The notes: a model not told the origin generated them from the letters alone. Counted from the first letter of the stretch, positions 9,097 to 18,173 are shown. The stretch is DNA of 64,000 nucleotides from Corynebacterium epidermidicanis (GCF_001021025.1 NZ_CP011541.1:806001-870000), one strand, 5' to 3'. Numbers and translations are program-made.

Positions 9097-9381
9097 ATGG
9101 AACAGCATGGCTACGTGGGAGACAAGGAACGCTACCTCGCGCGCCTCAAGCGTATCGAAGGGCAGATCCGAGGCATCCATCGCATGATTGACGAAGATCA
9201 GTACTGCATCGACGTCCTCACCCAAATAAGCGCCGCACAATCCGCACTCCGAGGTGTGGGCCTTGGGCTTCTCGACGACCATATGCGACACTGCGTCGCC
9301 CATGCCGTGCATCAAGGTGGGGAAGAAGCCGATGTGAAGTTCAAGGAGGTCTCAGAAGCTGTCGCCCGGCTTGCGCGCTAG
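9097..9381 (+). CDS. csoR: Copper-sensing transcriptional repressor CsoR
   Basis: 94 residues from ATG 9097, with AAGGAG at 9081-9086. CsoR/RcnR family: four-helix fold beginning RYLARLKRIEGQIRGIHRMI, with the copper ligands Cys37, His62 and Cys66 (QYCIDV and DDHMRHCV). Cu(I) binding releases the protein from C-run/G-run palindromes such as the one at 6913-6931. It lies 4 nt after copA, so it is autoregulated through the copA promoter. Confidence 0.95.
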   Translation: MEQHGYVGDKERYLARLKRIEGQIRGIHRMIDEDQYCIDVLTQISAAQSALRGVGLGLLDDHMRHCVAHAVHQGGEEADVKFKEVSEAVARLAR

Positions 9382-9565
9382 GGGCGGGCGAGCGGTGGCG
9401 GTGGCGCGTCGATAAGCAATTTCGTGCTGAAACCGCCAGCGTGTATAGTACTTGCGGTGCCGTTCGTACGGCTCTAAATTGTCAATCCCAACTCAGGCAC
9501 GATCGGTAGTCCCATTAAGTGCTACGCAGAAGCGACCTGAAGTTCAATCCTGAGGGAATAAACAT

Positions 9566-9832
9566 ATGAAGAAGGATATCCACCCGGATTACCACCCAGT
9601 GGTCTTCCAGGATGCAGGTACTGGCTTCCAGTTCCTGACCAAGTCAACCGTAAAGTCTGATCGCACCGTGCAGTGGGAAGATGGCAACGAGTACCCACTC
9701 ATCGTCGTCGACGTGACCTCTGAGTCCCACCCATTCTGGACCGGTGCACAGCGTGTCATGGACACCGCTGGCCGTGTCGAGAAGTTCAACCAGCGTTACG
9801 GTGCCCTCGCGCGCCGCAAGAAGAACAAGTAA
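9566..9832 (+). CDS. rpmE: 50S ribosomal protein L31 type B
   Basis: 88 residues: [20 protein letters not shown], then [20 protein letters not shown] and the basic end ARRKKNK. This is the type B, zinc-independent L31 (no cysteines), often expressed under zinc limitation when a zinc-binding L31 also exists; whether a second L31 exists outside the window is unknown. GAGGGA precedes the ATG. It is followed 18 nt later by rpmF. A short palindrome (GCCGT-N4-ACGGC, about 9458-9471) lies in its upstream region. Confidence 0.96.
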   Translation: MKKDIHPDYHPVVFQDAGTGFQFLTKSTVKSDRTVQWEDGNEYPLIVVDVTSESHPFWTGAQRVMDTAGRVEKFNQRYGALARRKKNK

Positions 9833-9850
9833 AGAAGGAGGGAAAACAAC

Positions 9851-10024
9851 ATGGCAGTTCCAAAGCGTCGTATGTCGCGTGCAAACACCCACGCTCGTCG
9901 TTCCCAGTGGAAGGCTGACAATGTCGCCCTCCAGACCGTCAAGATCGACGGCAAGGAAGTACAGATTCCTCGCCGCCTGGTCAAAGCAGCTCAGCTCGGC
10001 CTTATCGACGTCGAGCAGTTCTAA
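9851..10024 (+). CDS. rpmF: 50S ribosomal protein L32
   Basis: 57 residues, translated by hand: [20 protein letters not shown], then [20 protein letters not shown] and the end [17 protein letters not shown]. The [17 protein letters not shown] start is diagnostic of L32. There is no cysteine pair, so again a zinc-free form. AAGGAGGG at 9835-9842 is a strong ribosome-binding site. Cotranscribed with rpmE and followed by two hairpins. Confidence 0.95.
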   Translation: MAVPKRRMSRANTHARRSQWKADNVALQTVKIDGKEVQIPRRLVKAAQLGLIDVEQF

Positions 10025-10031
10025 TTCCAGT

Positions 10032-10116
10032 CGCGCATAAAAGATGCGCGCGGAATAGAATTCCGCAGCCCAGGACTTTTCCTCACGGAGATGTCCTGGG
10101 TTTTGGTGTTTTTTGA
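10032..10116 (+). terminator. Double hairpin after rpmE-rpmF
   Basis: First hairpin: CGCGCAT (10032-10038), AAAAG loop, ATGCGCG (10044-10050), a perfect 7-bp stem. Second hairpin: CCCAGGAC (10069-10076) with GTCCTGGG (10093-10100), 16-nt loop, followed by TTTTGGTGTTTTTT. The second is a good intrinsic terminator; the first may act as an mRNA 3' structure. Confidence 0.8.
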
Positions 10117-10544
10117 TGCTGGTGTTGGCCGTTGCGGTTGTTGGCCGTTTTGGGCTGCACACCTGCTAGGTCGTACTTCTGAAGCTCATCGACTCCGGTA
10201 TGCCCGCGTCGGCAGACCCACGCCCGCAAACCCGCGCCGGCAAACCCGAATTTCCGATGTGCAGGGGTGGGTTCACCTCAGGTGTGCTCGTGGGTAACTC
10301 AAAGCAAAGCCGACTGTCGACGTCGAAAAGCGTCGTTTAACAGGTACTTCTTTCGAATGCCGGTATTGGTCGGGAACCTAGCATGAGCAGGGGCAATACC
10401 TTTGCCGACCGACTAAAGAAGTCTCCCAGATGGTTGGTTATTTTGGGTATTAACCGCATATACTGTTTTCTGTACTAATAGGTGGAGTTTGTTGTGGCCA
10501 AAATTTTTGGGCGCACGCTCCAGTCGACGTCAGGCAGAAACCAC
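10117..10544. other. Intergenic region upstream of mprA
   Basis: About 430 nt without a convincing gene. A TATACT hexamer at 10459-10464 is a likely -10 element for the mprAB operon; the -35 element is not clear. GGTGGAG (about 10481-10487) followed by GTG 10494 would give an N-terminally extended MprA, but the extension is not family-like. Confidence 0.45.
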
Positions 10545-11234
10545 ATGAAACTTCTCGTTGTAGACGATGAACAAGCCGTCCGAGAATCCCTTCGCCGCTC
10601 ACTATCCTTTAACGGATACGAGGTCATTCTCGCGGACAATGGCGCGGCTGCTTTGGAAATGATCCATAAGGAGCAGCCGGATCTCGTCATTCTTGATGTG
10701 ATGATGCCAATTCTGGACGGCCTGGAAGTCTGCCGCACTCTGCGCAGTGGTGGCGATAACCGTCCGATCCTCGTCCTGACCGCTCGAGATGGAGTGTCCG
10801 ATCGCGTAGCCGGGCTCGATGCCGGTGCCGACGACTACCTGCCAAAGCCTTTCGCGTTGGAAGAGTTGCTGGCTCGCGTGCGGTCGTTGCTTCGTCGTTC
10901 GTTCACGGAATCGACCGATCATGAAGGCTCTTCCCAGCTGGAGTTCAAGGATTTGCGGATGGATACCGAAACCCGCGAAGTCTACCGAGGTTCCCGCCAG
11001 ATCAGCTTGACGCGCACCGAGTTTGCGCTGCTGGAGCTTCTGCTCTCCAATCCTCGTCGCGTGCTGAGCCGCAATGTCATCCTCGAAGAGGTTTGGGGCT
11101 ACGACTTCCCGACTTCCGGCAACGCCCTCGAAGTCTACATCGGCTATTTGCGACGCAAGACCGAGGCAGAAGGGGAGTCGCGTTTGATCCACACCGCGCG
11201 CGGCGTTGGTTACGTTCTCCGTGAGAGCGCGTAG
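10545..11234 (+). CDS. mprA: OmpR-family response regulator, MprA-like
   Basis: 229 residues from ATG 10545. Receiver domain: acidic pair Asp7-Asp8 in LLVVDDEQ, phospho-acceptor Asp51 in VILDVMMP, switch threonine in LVLTARD and the lysine in LPKPF. The C-terminal winged helix has [13 protein letters not shown] and the closing GVGYVLRES. It overlaps the kinase gene by one base (TAGTG). Order mprA-mprB-pepD-moaB matches the mycobacterial envelope-stress locus (CgtR2/CgtS2 in C. glutamicum). Expected role: transcription of envelope stress genes. An upstream GTG at 10494 with GGTGGAG is an alternative start, judged less likely because family members begin MKxLVVDDEQ. Confidence 0.9.
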   Translation: MKLLVVDDEQAVRESLRRSLSFNGYEVILADNGAAALEMIHKEQPDLVILDVMMPILDGLEVCRTLRSGGDNRPILVLTARDGVSDRVAGLDAGADDYLPKPFALEELLARVRSLLRRSFTESTDHEGSSQLEFKDLRMDTETREVYRGSRQISLTRTEFALLELLLSNPRRVLSRNVILEEVWGYDFPTSGNALEVYIGYLRRKTEAEGESRLIHTARGVGYVLRESA

Positions 11235-12700
11235 TGATTCTGCGCAAGCCAATTGCGCTAGAGGATGATGCTAGCAATCGCAGTTGGCACAACAGTTCCT
11301 GGAGTAGGGCACCGCTTCGGTGGCAGCTAGCGATTGTTACGGCACTCATGGTGGCGGCGGCCGTCGGCATTATGACTATCGTTGCATATTGGACAGTGTC
11401 GACCTCCTTGAATCGCTCGGTGGATTCTCAACTGGAAAGCGTGGCCCGTTCCATGCTTTCTAGGTCCGTTGATCCGGCGTTCAATAAGCGCATCGAAACT
11501 GAAATTGAGTCTTTCAAGGCATATAACCCCGACACCAATATTTTGTATTTTCCTCCTGGCGCTTCTCGGGGTATTGGCGACAATATTCCGCTCGTCAATG
11601 AAGGTGAAGTCATTCGAGGGGAAATCCCGATTAGCTTCCGTAACCAGGGTGACCAGAGAGTTCTCGCGCTCAATAATGAAGTGGGAGCTACGGTCGTGCT
11701 GGCGCAAGACCTTGGTCCCACCTACGCCCTGGTCAGCTCCCTCGGCATGGTTTTGCTAATCATCGCTGGCCTCGGAACTTTGATGGCGATTGCCGCAGGC
11801 ATGGTGGTCTCCACTACTGGCTTGCGTCCAGTGAGCCGCCTGCAGCGAGCTGTCGAACACGTCACGGAAACCGATTCTTTGGAACCTATCGAGGTGGTTG
11901 GGCGAGACGAATTGGCGCAGCTCACCCGCTCGTTCAACGACATGTTGGAGTCGCTCGAGGCTTCTAGACGTCGCCAGACCGAACTTGTCGCCGACGCCGG
12001 TCACGAACTCAAAACTCCGCTGACCTCTCTGCGCACCAACATCGAACTGTTGATGATCGTCTCGAACAGTCCGACGGCAACCATTTCCAATGAGGACCGG
12101 CGTGACTTGGAAAAGGATGTCATCGCTCAAATCGAGGAGCTATCCACGCTCATTGGTGACTTGGTGGACTTGGCTCGCGAAGACAGCCGGGTTCAAAATG
12201 CGGAATTCGTCGATCTCGGGGATACAATGTCGAATGCACTGGATCGCGTGCGTCGTCGACGCCCGGACGTCAAGTTCGACTTTGTGCGAACCGATTGGTA
12301 TCTCTTCGGCGATTCCTTCGCGTTGGGACGTGCAGTCGTCAACCTCATGGACAATGCCGCAAAGTGGTCGCCGCCCAATGGTGTGGTTCGGCTCAACATG
12401 CAACCAATCAGCGATTCCGAAATCCATATCAGCGTCGCGGACTCTGGCCCCGGCATCCCGGCCGCTGACCGAGCCAAAGTGTTCGAGCGCTTCTTCCGTT
12501 CCGTGCAAGCGCGCTCGATGCCGGGTTCCGGCTTGGGACTATCGATTGTCAAAAAGGTGGTGGAGCGCCACCACGGCACGATCGAAGTGCTCGATTCCGA
12601 TGATGGCGGCACGCTGATGCAAATCACGTTGCCTGGATCTGCCTCAGAGGCAATTATCCGAGCGCAGCATCCGGAGGAGAAGTTGGCCACGGAGCATTAG
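11234..12700 (+). CDS. mprB: Membrane sensor histidine kinase, MprB-like
   Basis: 488 residues from GTG 11234, coupled to mprA. Topology: a membrane segment near residues 30-54 (LAIVTALMVAAAVGIMTIVA), an extracytoplasmic sensor of about 110 residues, a second membrane segment near 165-195, then HAMP. H-box ADAGHELKTPLTSLRTN with phospho-acceptor His257; N-box VNLMDNAAKWSPP; G-boxes ADSGPGIP and SGLGLSIVKKV. It phosphorylates MprA. A strong terminator follows at once, so the two-gene operon ends here. Confidence 0.92.
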   Translation: MILRKPIALEDDASNRSWHNSSWSRAPLRWQLAIVTALMVAAAVGIMTIVAYWTVSTSLNRSVDSQLESVARSMLSRSVDPAFNKRIETEIESFKAYNPDTNILYFPPGASRGIGDNIPLVNEGEVIRGEIPISFRNQGDQRVLALNNEVGATVVLAQDLGPTYALVSSLGMVLLIIAGLGTLMAIAAGMVVSTTGLRPVSRLQRAVEHVTETDSLEPIEVVGRDELAQLTRSFNDMLESLEASRRRQTELVADAGHELKTPLTSLRTNIELLMIVSNSPTATISNEDRRDLEKDVIAQIEELSTLIGDLVDLAREDSRVQNAEFVDLGDTMSNALDRVRRRRPDVKFDFVRTDWYLFGDSFALGRAVVNLMDNAAKWSPPNGVVRLNMQPISDSEIHISVADSGPGIPAADRAKVFERFFRSVQARSMPGSGLGLSIVKKVVERHHGTIEVLDSDDGGTLMQITLPGSASEAIIRAQHPEEKLATEH

Positions 12701-12710
12701 TTGAAAAACA

Positions 12711-12748
12711 AAAGTTCCTCACCTTTTCCAGGGTGAGGAACTTTTTTG
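12711..12748 (+). terminator. Strong intrinsic terminator after mprAB
   Basis: AAAGTTCCTCACC (12711-12723) pairs perfectly with GGTGAGGAACTTT (12732-12744) around an 8-nt loop, followed by TTT. The 13-bp stem begins 11 nt after the mprB stop. Confidence 0.9.
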
Positions 12749-12869
12749 CTCTCCGCAAAGTTCAACCAGGTAGGGTGCATAACGCCGTACAGCTAGTTAA
12801 CAGCAAGTGTTCAGACAGGCTTTTATCGTGGCACAGTCCCAGACCAGCTCATGGAGGTTGGATTAAATC

Positions 12870-14240
12870 ATGAATAATCAGCAGGATCCGGAAAACCCGG
12901 TTAACACGTCATTTCAGCCGACTTCCGGAGCTCCAACAGGAGGTCCTACGGAGCAGTACAGGGACAGCAGTGATCAGACGATGCCAGGAAAAATGGCCGA
13001 TGCTCAGGGCACACCGCAGAACCCTTATGCGCATCTACGTGACGATGCCTACAATGCCTACGCCACACAAGTAAATACCGCGCAGTGGGAAGGGCAACCT
13101 GAAGCACAATCCATGGCCGGATGGCCAGCAACGGAATCTGCAGAGGTTCCCGCTGAACCAAAGTCGAAGCGCAAAGTAGGACTGGCTACCGCGCTCGGGC
13201 TCATGCTGGTTGCCTCCATTGGCACTGGGGTGCTCACCGCAGCGACAGTCGGCAAACCGAGCCATGTCACTCATGACTACAACGCATTGAATGAAAAGTC
13301 CGTGCCTCGCGCAGAGAATCTACCTGCTGGATCTGTTGAAGCTGTTGCGCAGCGGGTATTGCCTTCAGTGGTGTCCATCCAGGTCTCTTCGCGTCGCGGT
13401 TCCGGTGAAGGATCGGGATCCATCATCTCCTCCGATGGCCAAGTGCTTACCAACCACCACGTCGTCGGCGATGCCAAAAACGGTGGGCTGATCGAGGTCA
13501 CCCTTAACGATGGGTCAGTGCACCCCGCGGACTATGTGGCCAGCGATGCCTCCACTGACATCGCCGTGATCAAGATCCGTGACGTTCAGGGCCTGCCAGT
13601 CCTCAAATTCGGCGACTCCTCACAGGTCGCAGTGGGACAAGAAGTAGTAGCGATTGGATCCCCGCTGGGCTTGTCAGCTACCGTGACGTCCGGCATCGTC
13701 TCCGCGCTGAACCGCCCGGTCCGTGCCTCGGGCGGCGAAGGCGGGGAATCTTCGCTCATCGACGCCATCCAGACCGACGCTGCGATTAACCCAGGAAACT
13801 CTGGCGGTCCACTGGTGGACATGGAAGGCAATCTCATCGGAATGAACTCCGTAATTGCGTCGTTAAGCTCGGGCAGCAGTGGGCAAAGTGGCTCTATTGG
13901 CCTGGGATTTGCGATCCCTGCGAACCAAGCGAAGCGCATCGCACAACAATTGGTGGAAACCGGACAGGTGAAACAGCCGGTGATCGGTGTGAAGGTCTCG
14001 CAGTCCTCGGAGTACCGGGGTGCACTGGTTGCCGAGGTGGATCCCAAGAGCCCAGCTGGTCAGGCAGGCGTGTCACGAGGGGACCTCGTCACCAAAGTGA
14101 ACGACCGAGTGATTGATAATGCCGATGCATTGATTGCAGCGGTCCGTTCGCAGGAATTCGGGCAGACAATCACCCTGGAGATCATGAAGCCAGACACCAA
14201 GGAAACCCATACGATACAGGTCACCCTGCCACCGCAGTAG
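12870..14240 (+). CDS. pepD: HtrA-family membrane-anchored serine protease with PDZ domain, PepD-like
   Basis: 456 residues. Order: a hydrophilic cytoplasmic N-terminus of about 100 residues; one membrane segment (VGLATALGLMLVASIGTGVL, about 103-122); a trypsin-like domain with catalytic His197 (TNHHVVG), Asp230 (STDIAVIKI) and Ser311 (PGNSGGPLV); and a C-terminal PDZ domain starting near GVKVSQSSEYRG, with SPAGQAGVSRGDLVTKVNDR. It acts on misfolded proteins outside the membrane. It lies behind mprAB, as in mycobacteria where PepD is an MprA target. A TTATCG hexamer and GGAGGTT before the ATG suggest its own promoter. Confidence 0.93.
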   Translation: MNNQQDPENPVNTSFQPTSGAPTGGPTEQYRDSSDQTMPGKMADAQGTPQNPYAHLRDDAYNAYATQVNTAQWEGQPEAQSMAGWPATESAEVPAEPKSKRKVGLATALGLMLVASIGTGVLTAATVGKPSHVTHDYNALNEKSVPRAENLPAGSVEAVAQRVLPSVVSIQVSSRRGSGEGSGSIISSDGQVLTNHHVVGDAKNGGLIEVTLNDGSVHPADYVASDASTDIAVIKIRDVQGLPVLKFGDSSQVAVGQEVVAIGSPLGLSATVTSGIVSALNRPVRASGGEGGESSLIDAIQTDAAINPGNSGGPLVDMEGNLIGMNSVIASLSSGSSGQSGSIGLGFAIPANQAKRIAQQLVETGQVKQPVIGVKVSQSSEYRGALVAEVDPKSPAGQAGVSRGDLVTKVNDRVIDNADALIAAVRSQEFGQTITLEIMKPDTKETHTIQVTLPPQ

Positions 14241-14350
14241 CTGGCGAGGGATGGTGGGGTACGCTTCCACTATCCAAGACGCGCTTTGCGGTCTACAGTC
14301 ATAGTTGCTGAAATTAAAAAACAAAGAGCACGGATTAAAAGGACAACAAC

Positions 14351-14947
14351 ATGGAAACAGCTATCGACCCAACTCTTTCCGCGTCTGTCGCTGGGGACCT
14401 CTTGGATGACATAGCTGAGCCGGATCCCGAGTTTTTGCTCGCTACGGAAAGCCAAGAGGTACCGGCATCCGCCGTTCGACGTGCCCTGGTGGTATTGGTC
14501 GCTGATCACGAAGTTCATGCGGGTTCGGATGCTGACCGTCTCGTCTCGGAGCTGCTGGCGGAAGATGGATTCGCCGTCGATGCCGTCGTTGAGGTGAAGT
14601 CAAAGAAGTCGGCAATCCGGCAAGCCATCGAAACTGCCGTGGTTGGTGGAGCTGATTTGGTGCTCACCGTCGGTGGGGTAGGGGTAGGGCCCCGAGATAA
14701 GACTCCGGACGCAACCCGTGCCGTGCTGGATCAGTTACTGCCAGGTATTTCCCAAGCCCTGCGCTCCTCAGGACTGGCCTGTGGTGCAATTGATGCCTGC
14801 ACCTCCCGCGGGGTGGCCGGCGTCTCTGGTTCCACAGTAGTGGTCAACTTGGCCGGCTCCCGCGCCGCCATTCGCGACGGCATGGCCACCCTCGGCCCCT
14901 TAGTGCACTTCGTCATTGACCAGCTGCAAACCACAACCGTCGACTAG
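14351..14947 (+). CDS. moaB: MoaB/Mog-family molybdopterin biosynthesis protein
   Basis: 198 residues. Molybdopterin-binding domain with VLTVGGVGVGPRDKTPDATR, the adenylation/MPT motif, then GVAGVSGSTVVVNLAGS. The first ~45 residues are an acidic extension. AAAGGAC precedes the ATG. MogA/MoaB enzymes adenylate molybdopterin before molybdenum insertion. It sits downstream of pepD, the same order as mycobacterial moaB2. A MoeA-like gene lies 3.3 kb downstream. Confidence 0.88.
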   Translation: METAIDPTLSASVAGDLLDDIAEPDPEFLLATESQEVPASAVRRALVVLVADHEVHAGSDADRLVSELLAEDGFAVDAVVEVKSKKSAIRQAIETAVVGGADLVLTVGGVGVGPRDKTPDATRAVLDQLLPGISQALRSSGLACGAIDACTSRGVAGVSGSTVVVNLAGSRAAIRDGMATLGPLVHFVIDQLQTTTVD

Positions 14948-14961
14948 CCGGGAGGTTCCGG

Positions 14962-15243
14962 GTGACCAAACAACAGTCCAACCCATCGTCGGACCACGAA
15001 GAAGTGCCCGCGCCGAAACGTCGACGTGCGGAGCGTAAATCCACCGCGGAATCCATCGACAGGTCGTGGGATAGCGCAGCTGCCGCCGAAATTTTTGCGA
15101 GCTCGGCTGACCCCACGGACCCGCGCCATAGCGACGACGTGGTGGTGGTCTTTGAAGAGGACGCAGCTACACCTGCTCCGGAGACCGCAAACGGCGAGCT
15201 AGACCGCGAATTTTGGGAAGAACAAAAGCCGCCACACTACTAG
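14962..15243 (+). CDS. Hypothetical charged protein
   Basis: 93 residues from GTG 14962, preceded by GGGAGG. It is hydrophilic and probably largely disordered, with a basic patch PAPKRRRAERK near residue 17 and an acidic stretch around DDVVVVFEED, ending DREFWEEQKPPHY. No domain is recognised. It lies 14 nt after moaB and is followed by a long terminator hairpin, so it is probably the last gene of the pepD-moaB transcript. No function can be assigned. Confidence 0.7.
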   Translation: MTKQQSNPSSDHEEVPAPKRRRAERKSTAESIDRSWDSAAAAEIFASSADPTDPRHSDDVVVVFEEDAATPAPETANGELDREFWEEQKPPHY

Positions 15244-15264
15244 GCAGCTCTGAAAATACTCAAA

Positions 15265-15311
15265 GCGCGTGGGGCGACACCATGAATTAGGTGTCGCCCC
15301 ACGCGCGTTTT
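15265..15311. terminator. Long-stem terminator between convergent genes
   Basis: GCGCGTGGGGCGACACC (15265-15281) pairs perfectly over 17 bp with its complement at 15290-15306; the loop is ATGAATTA and GTTTT follows. It separates the 93-residue gene from mscL, which points the other way. Confidence 0.92.
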
Positions 15312-15359
15312 GATAATTCTCGTACACACCCCGCTCGACAAGCGGTGTGATCAGAAAAA

Positions 15360-15764
15360 CTAGATGTTGCGTGACTTCAGCAGGTCGCGGATTTCCTCGA
15401 GGAGTTCTGCCTCGATGGAAGCCTTTTCTTCTTCGTCTTCAACGACACCCTTGCGGGCCGCCTGACGCTCCTTGAACTTGTTCATGGGAGCAACCAAAAC
15501 GAAGTAAACTACGGCGGCTACGAGCAGGAAGTTGATGGCGGCGGTGATGACGGCGCCGAAGTCCATGAAGGTGGCGTCGTTACCCGAAATGAGCTGGAAG
15601 CCAAGGCCCTTGACTTCGGAACCGCCCAGGACGGCGATCAGCGGGTTGATGAGGTGGTTGGTGAAAGCGGTGACAATAGCGGTGAAAGCGCCACCGATAA
15701 CCACTGCGACAGCCAAGTCAATAACATTGCCGCGCATGATGAAGTCTTTAAAACCCTTGAGCAT
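15360..15764 (-). CDS. mscL: Large-conductance mechanosensitive channel MscL
   Basis: 134 residues, normal for MscL. N-terminal MLKGFKDFIMRGNVIDLAVA leads into the first pore helix (VVIGGAFTAIVTAF), with a second helix (INFLLVAAVVYFVLVAP) and a charged cytoplasmic C-terminal helix bundle ending LLEEIRDLLKSRNI. It is an emergency release valve for hypo-osmotic shock. The position next to the pepD-moaB block is as in M. tuberculosis. Confidence 0.97.
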   Translation of the reverse strand: MLKGFKDFIMRGNVIDLAVAVVIGGAFTAIVTAFTNHLINPLIAVLGGSEVKGLGFQLISGNDATFMDFGAVITAAINFLLVAAVVYFVLVAPMNKFKERQAARKGVVEDEEEKASIEAELLEEIRDLLKSRNI

Positions 15765-15878
15765 TCTAGTTTCTCCCGTGAAAAGCTTTTGAAAAAGTCT
15801 GGTGGCTTAGCGGCCACGCTCATTAGACCTTACTGGACGAAAGTGTCAAGGTGTCAACAAAAACCTAAAATAGTTTCG

Positions 15879-16577
15879 TTAAATTAATGGTTTTGCCCCT
15901 TGCGTGTGAGAGTTGTCACTAGGTGAGGTAACAATGACGGTCAGGGGGCTGCGTAGCGACGCCGCTGCTACCTGTTCACCCAGTGCCTGAGGCAACGCGA
16001 CGATCACAGATCCAGCCGCCAGCGTGTCCTTTTCCTTCTCCGTGGCCAGGACAACGCGAGCCTGCGACGCAAGCACCTCAGTTTCCTTTTCAGAGGCATT
16101 GACCACCGATACGGTCACACCTGGATAGAGCAGAGCGGCTGTGGTTGGATCAGCCAGCTTAATGGGGACGAGGGCAAAGGGTTCGTAAGACGCTTCGCCC
16201 TCGGAATTGTGGCTGAGGGCGTCGGCAAGCTCGGTGCTGAGCACTGAGCGCGCTGAGACGGTGTCACCTGTTCTTAACGGATAGGCAGTGGTTTTGCCGA
16301 TGGCATCGCTAGGAATGCGGAAGGTGTCGCCGGCAAAGCTATTCATTGGTGCCTGTGTGAGATGGCTGGCTTGTAAGACCTGCCCAGCGGGGATGTCTTG
16401 GGTTACGACGACCACCTCGGGGGTGGTTTCGAGGGCGGATCGCCAACCAAGGGCGACGGCTAAGACGCATAGGGCGAGGGCGAGTAGACGGCGGCCAAGG
16501 AGGGTGCGTTTGACGCCAGGGCTAATGTGTTGTTTCCAATTTATTGCGGTACGGGGGCTAGAAATTTTTGTCTTCAT
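15879..16577 (-). CDS. SAF-domain membrane-anchored protein
   Basis: 232 residues. One N-terminal membrane anchor (LLALALCVLAVALGW, about residues 30-44) and then an SAF domain starting VVVVTQDIPAGQVLQASHL, with YPLRTGDTVSARSVL further on. SAF domains occur in CpaB/RcpC pilus-assembly proteins and antifreeze-like proteins; this one is short and no pilus genes are near. A homologue sits between mscL and the folate gene in other corynebacteria as far as I recall. Function unknown, probably extracytoplasmic. It lies 24 nt before the next gene on the same strand. Confidence 0.75.
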   Translation of the reverse strand: MKTKISSPRTAINWKQHISPGVKRTLLGRRLLALALCVLAVALGWRSALETTPEVVVVTQDIPAGQVLQASHLTQAPMNSFAGDTFRIPSDAIGKTTAYPLRTGDTVSARSVLSTELADALSHNSEGEASYEPFALVPIKLADPTTAALLYPGVTVSVVNASEKETEVLASQARVVLATEKEKDTLAAGSVIVALPQALGEQVAAASLRSPLTVIVTSPSDNSHTQGAKPLI

Positions 16578-16601
16578 ACCTAATTAGACTGCGTGAGCAC
16601 C

Positions 16602-17192
16602 CTAAATCGATCCCGAAACGTGCAAGATCCCAGCTGGGGAGATGATTGCGTCGCATTGGGCGTCGTGTGGCTCGAGGGGCAGAGTGGGTAGAACTTCTTC
16701 GTCGAACACGATGGACGCGGTGGGGATCGGAGCGGGAAGCTGCGACAAAGCGATGTCGTAGAACCCGCCGCCTTTTCCGAGGCGGTAACCCTCGCGGGTT
16801 ACGGCCAAAGCAGGGACGAAAATGAGGTCACACCCGGCCAAACCATCCGGGATTGCAGAACCGGTCGGCTCCAATAAATTGAAGCTGGCCAATCGGAGGC
16901 TATCTGGGCTGAGGTATGCCGCCCATTCCAACTGGCGTTGAGGCAAACACCGCGGAACAAGGACCTCTACGCCGGCTGTGCGGAGAACTTCGGCGAAGTC
17001 GCTTCCGCCTGGCTCGGTTCCGACTGGGATATAGGCCGCTACCCGGCGGAATGAATTATCGGCTAGTAACTGCAGGCAGTGCTGCTGAATGGCAAGATTG
17101 GCTTCCTCGTTGGAGACGGGATTGCGTTGTGCACGGGCGTCGAAAAGCTGGCGGCGTAGTACAGACTTTGGAGAACTCGGGACAGTCGGCAT
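16602..17192 (-). CDS. fthC: 5-formyltetrahydrofolate cyclo-ligase
   Basis: 196 residues from ATG 17192; the open frame runs further upstream across the galU start region, but the extra part is not family-like. N-terminal KSVLRRQLFDARAQR, the central VAAYIPVGTEPG, and near the C-terminus RLGKGGGFYDIALSQLP, the conserved ATP/substrate loop. It converts 5-formyl-THF to 5,10-methenyl-THF with ATP. Divergent from galU, 72 nt apart. Confidence 0.92.
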   Translation of the reverse strand: MPTVPSSPKSVLRRQLFDARAQRNPVSNEEANLAIQQHCLQLLADNSFRRVAAYIPVGTEPGGSDFAEVLRTAGVEVLVPRCLPQRQLEWAAYLSPDSLRLASFNLLEPTGSAIPDGLAGCDLIFVPALAVTREGYRLGKGGGFYDIALSQLPAPIPTASIVFDEEVLPTLPLEPHDAQCDAIISPAGILHVSGSI

Positions 17193-17264
17193 AACAGTGA
17201 CTTTAGTGATAGTTGCAGTGTCGCTGAACAGAGTGTTGTAGGCACCCCTGTAGGCTAGGAAGTT

Positions 17265-18173
17265 ATGACGCTTCCAATTGACGAGCATAAGCACGCGGTG
17301 AAGACGGTCGTCGTTCCCGCTGCCGGCATGGGCACCCGGTTCCTCCCGGCTACAAAGACGGTTCCGAAAGAACTGCTGCCTGTGGTGGACACTCCGGGTA
17401 TCGAAATGATTGCCGAAGAGGCAGCTCAACTGGGGGCTACTCGCCTGGCTGTCATTACGGCTCCGAAGAAGCAGGGCGTACTCGCGCATTTTGACCCATA
17501 CCCCGAGCTGGAGCAGACGCTCGAGGAACGTGGAAAGCAAGAGCAATTGGATAAGGTCCGCCGCGCCGCCAACCTGATCAAGGCGGTTCCGGTGGAGCAG
17601 GAGCAACCTCTCGGTCTGGGCCATGCGGTGGGCCTAGCCGAGTCCGTTCTAGACGACGACGAAGACGTAGTTGCCGTCATGCTTCCCGACGACCTCGTGT
17701 TGCCGATGGGTGCAATGGAAGAAATGGCCAAGGTCCGCGCACAATTCGGCGGATCTGTGCTGTGCGCTGTGGAAGTACCTCGCGACGAGGTGTGCAACTA
17801 CGGTGTATTCGACATCGAGGAAATCGGTGTGGACAACGTCAAAAAGGTCATCGGCATGGTGGAAAAACCAGACGTGGACGACGCCCCATCGAACTTTGTG
17901 GCAACTGGCCGCTACCTTTTGGACCGCCAAATCTTCTCCGCGCTCAAGCGAATCAAACCTGGCAAAGGCGGTGAGCTGCAGCTTACCGACGCCATCGAGC
18001 TGCTCATCGAAGAAGGACATCCGGTTCACATCTTGGTTCACCGCGGGCGCCGTCACGACCTCGGCAACCCCGGTGGTTACATCCGTGCATGCGTCGACTT
18101 CGGCCTGAAGCATCCAACCTATGGCAAGGGGCTGCGCCACTACATCACCGAACTATTGGCGGAAGAGAACTAA
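17265..18173 (+). CDS. galU: UTP-glucose-1-phosphate uridylyltransferase
   Basis: 302 residues. Nucleotide-binding start KTVVVPAAGMGTRFLPATKT with the catalytic lysine run VPKELLPVVD, then PLGLGHAVGLAE and VMLPDDLVL, and the C-terminal GNPGGYIRACVDFGL. It makes UDP-glucose for trehalose, cell-wall arabinogalactan precursors and glycogen. A TAGGCT hexamer (17251-17256) ends 8 nt before the ATG, so the message may have almost no leader, though AGGAAG also lies there. Confidence 0.96.
   Translation: MTLPIDEHKHAVKTVVVPAAGMGTRFLPATKTVPKELLPVVDTPGIEMIAEEAAQLGATRLAVITAPKKQGVLAHFDPYPELEQTLEERGKQEQLDKVRRAANLIKAVPVEQEQPLGLGHAVGLAESVLDDDEDVVAVMLPDDLVLPMGAMEEMAKVRAQFGGSVLCAVEVPRDEVCNYGVFDIEEIGVDNVKKVIGMVEKPDVDDAPSNFVATGRYLLDRQIFSALKRIKPGKGGELQLTDAIELLIEEGHPVHILVHRGRRHDLGNPGGYIRACVDFGLKHPTYGKGLRHYITELLAEEN

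Noticed and set aside
10482..10545. N-terminal extension of MprA from GTG 10494
   Set aside because: There is a plausible ribosome site, but the extra 17 residues are not family-like and orthologues begin at MKxLVVDDEQ.
16602..17624. Longer 5-formyl-THF cyclo-ligase starting inside galU
   Set aside because: The family's N-terminus begins near ATG 17192; the extra part is antisense to the galU start.
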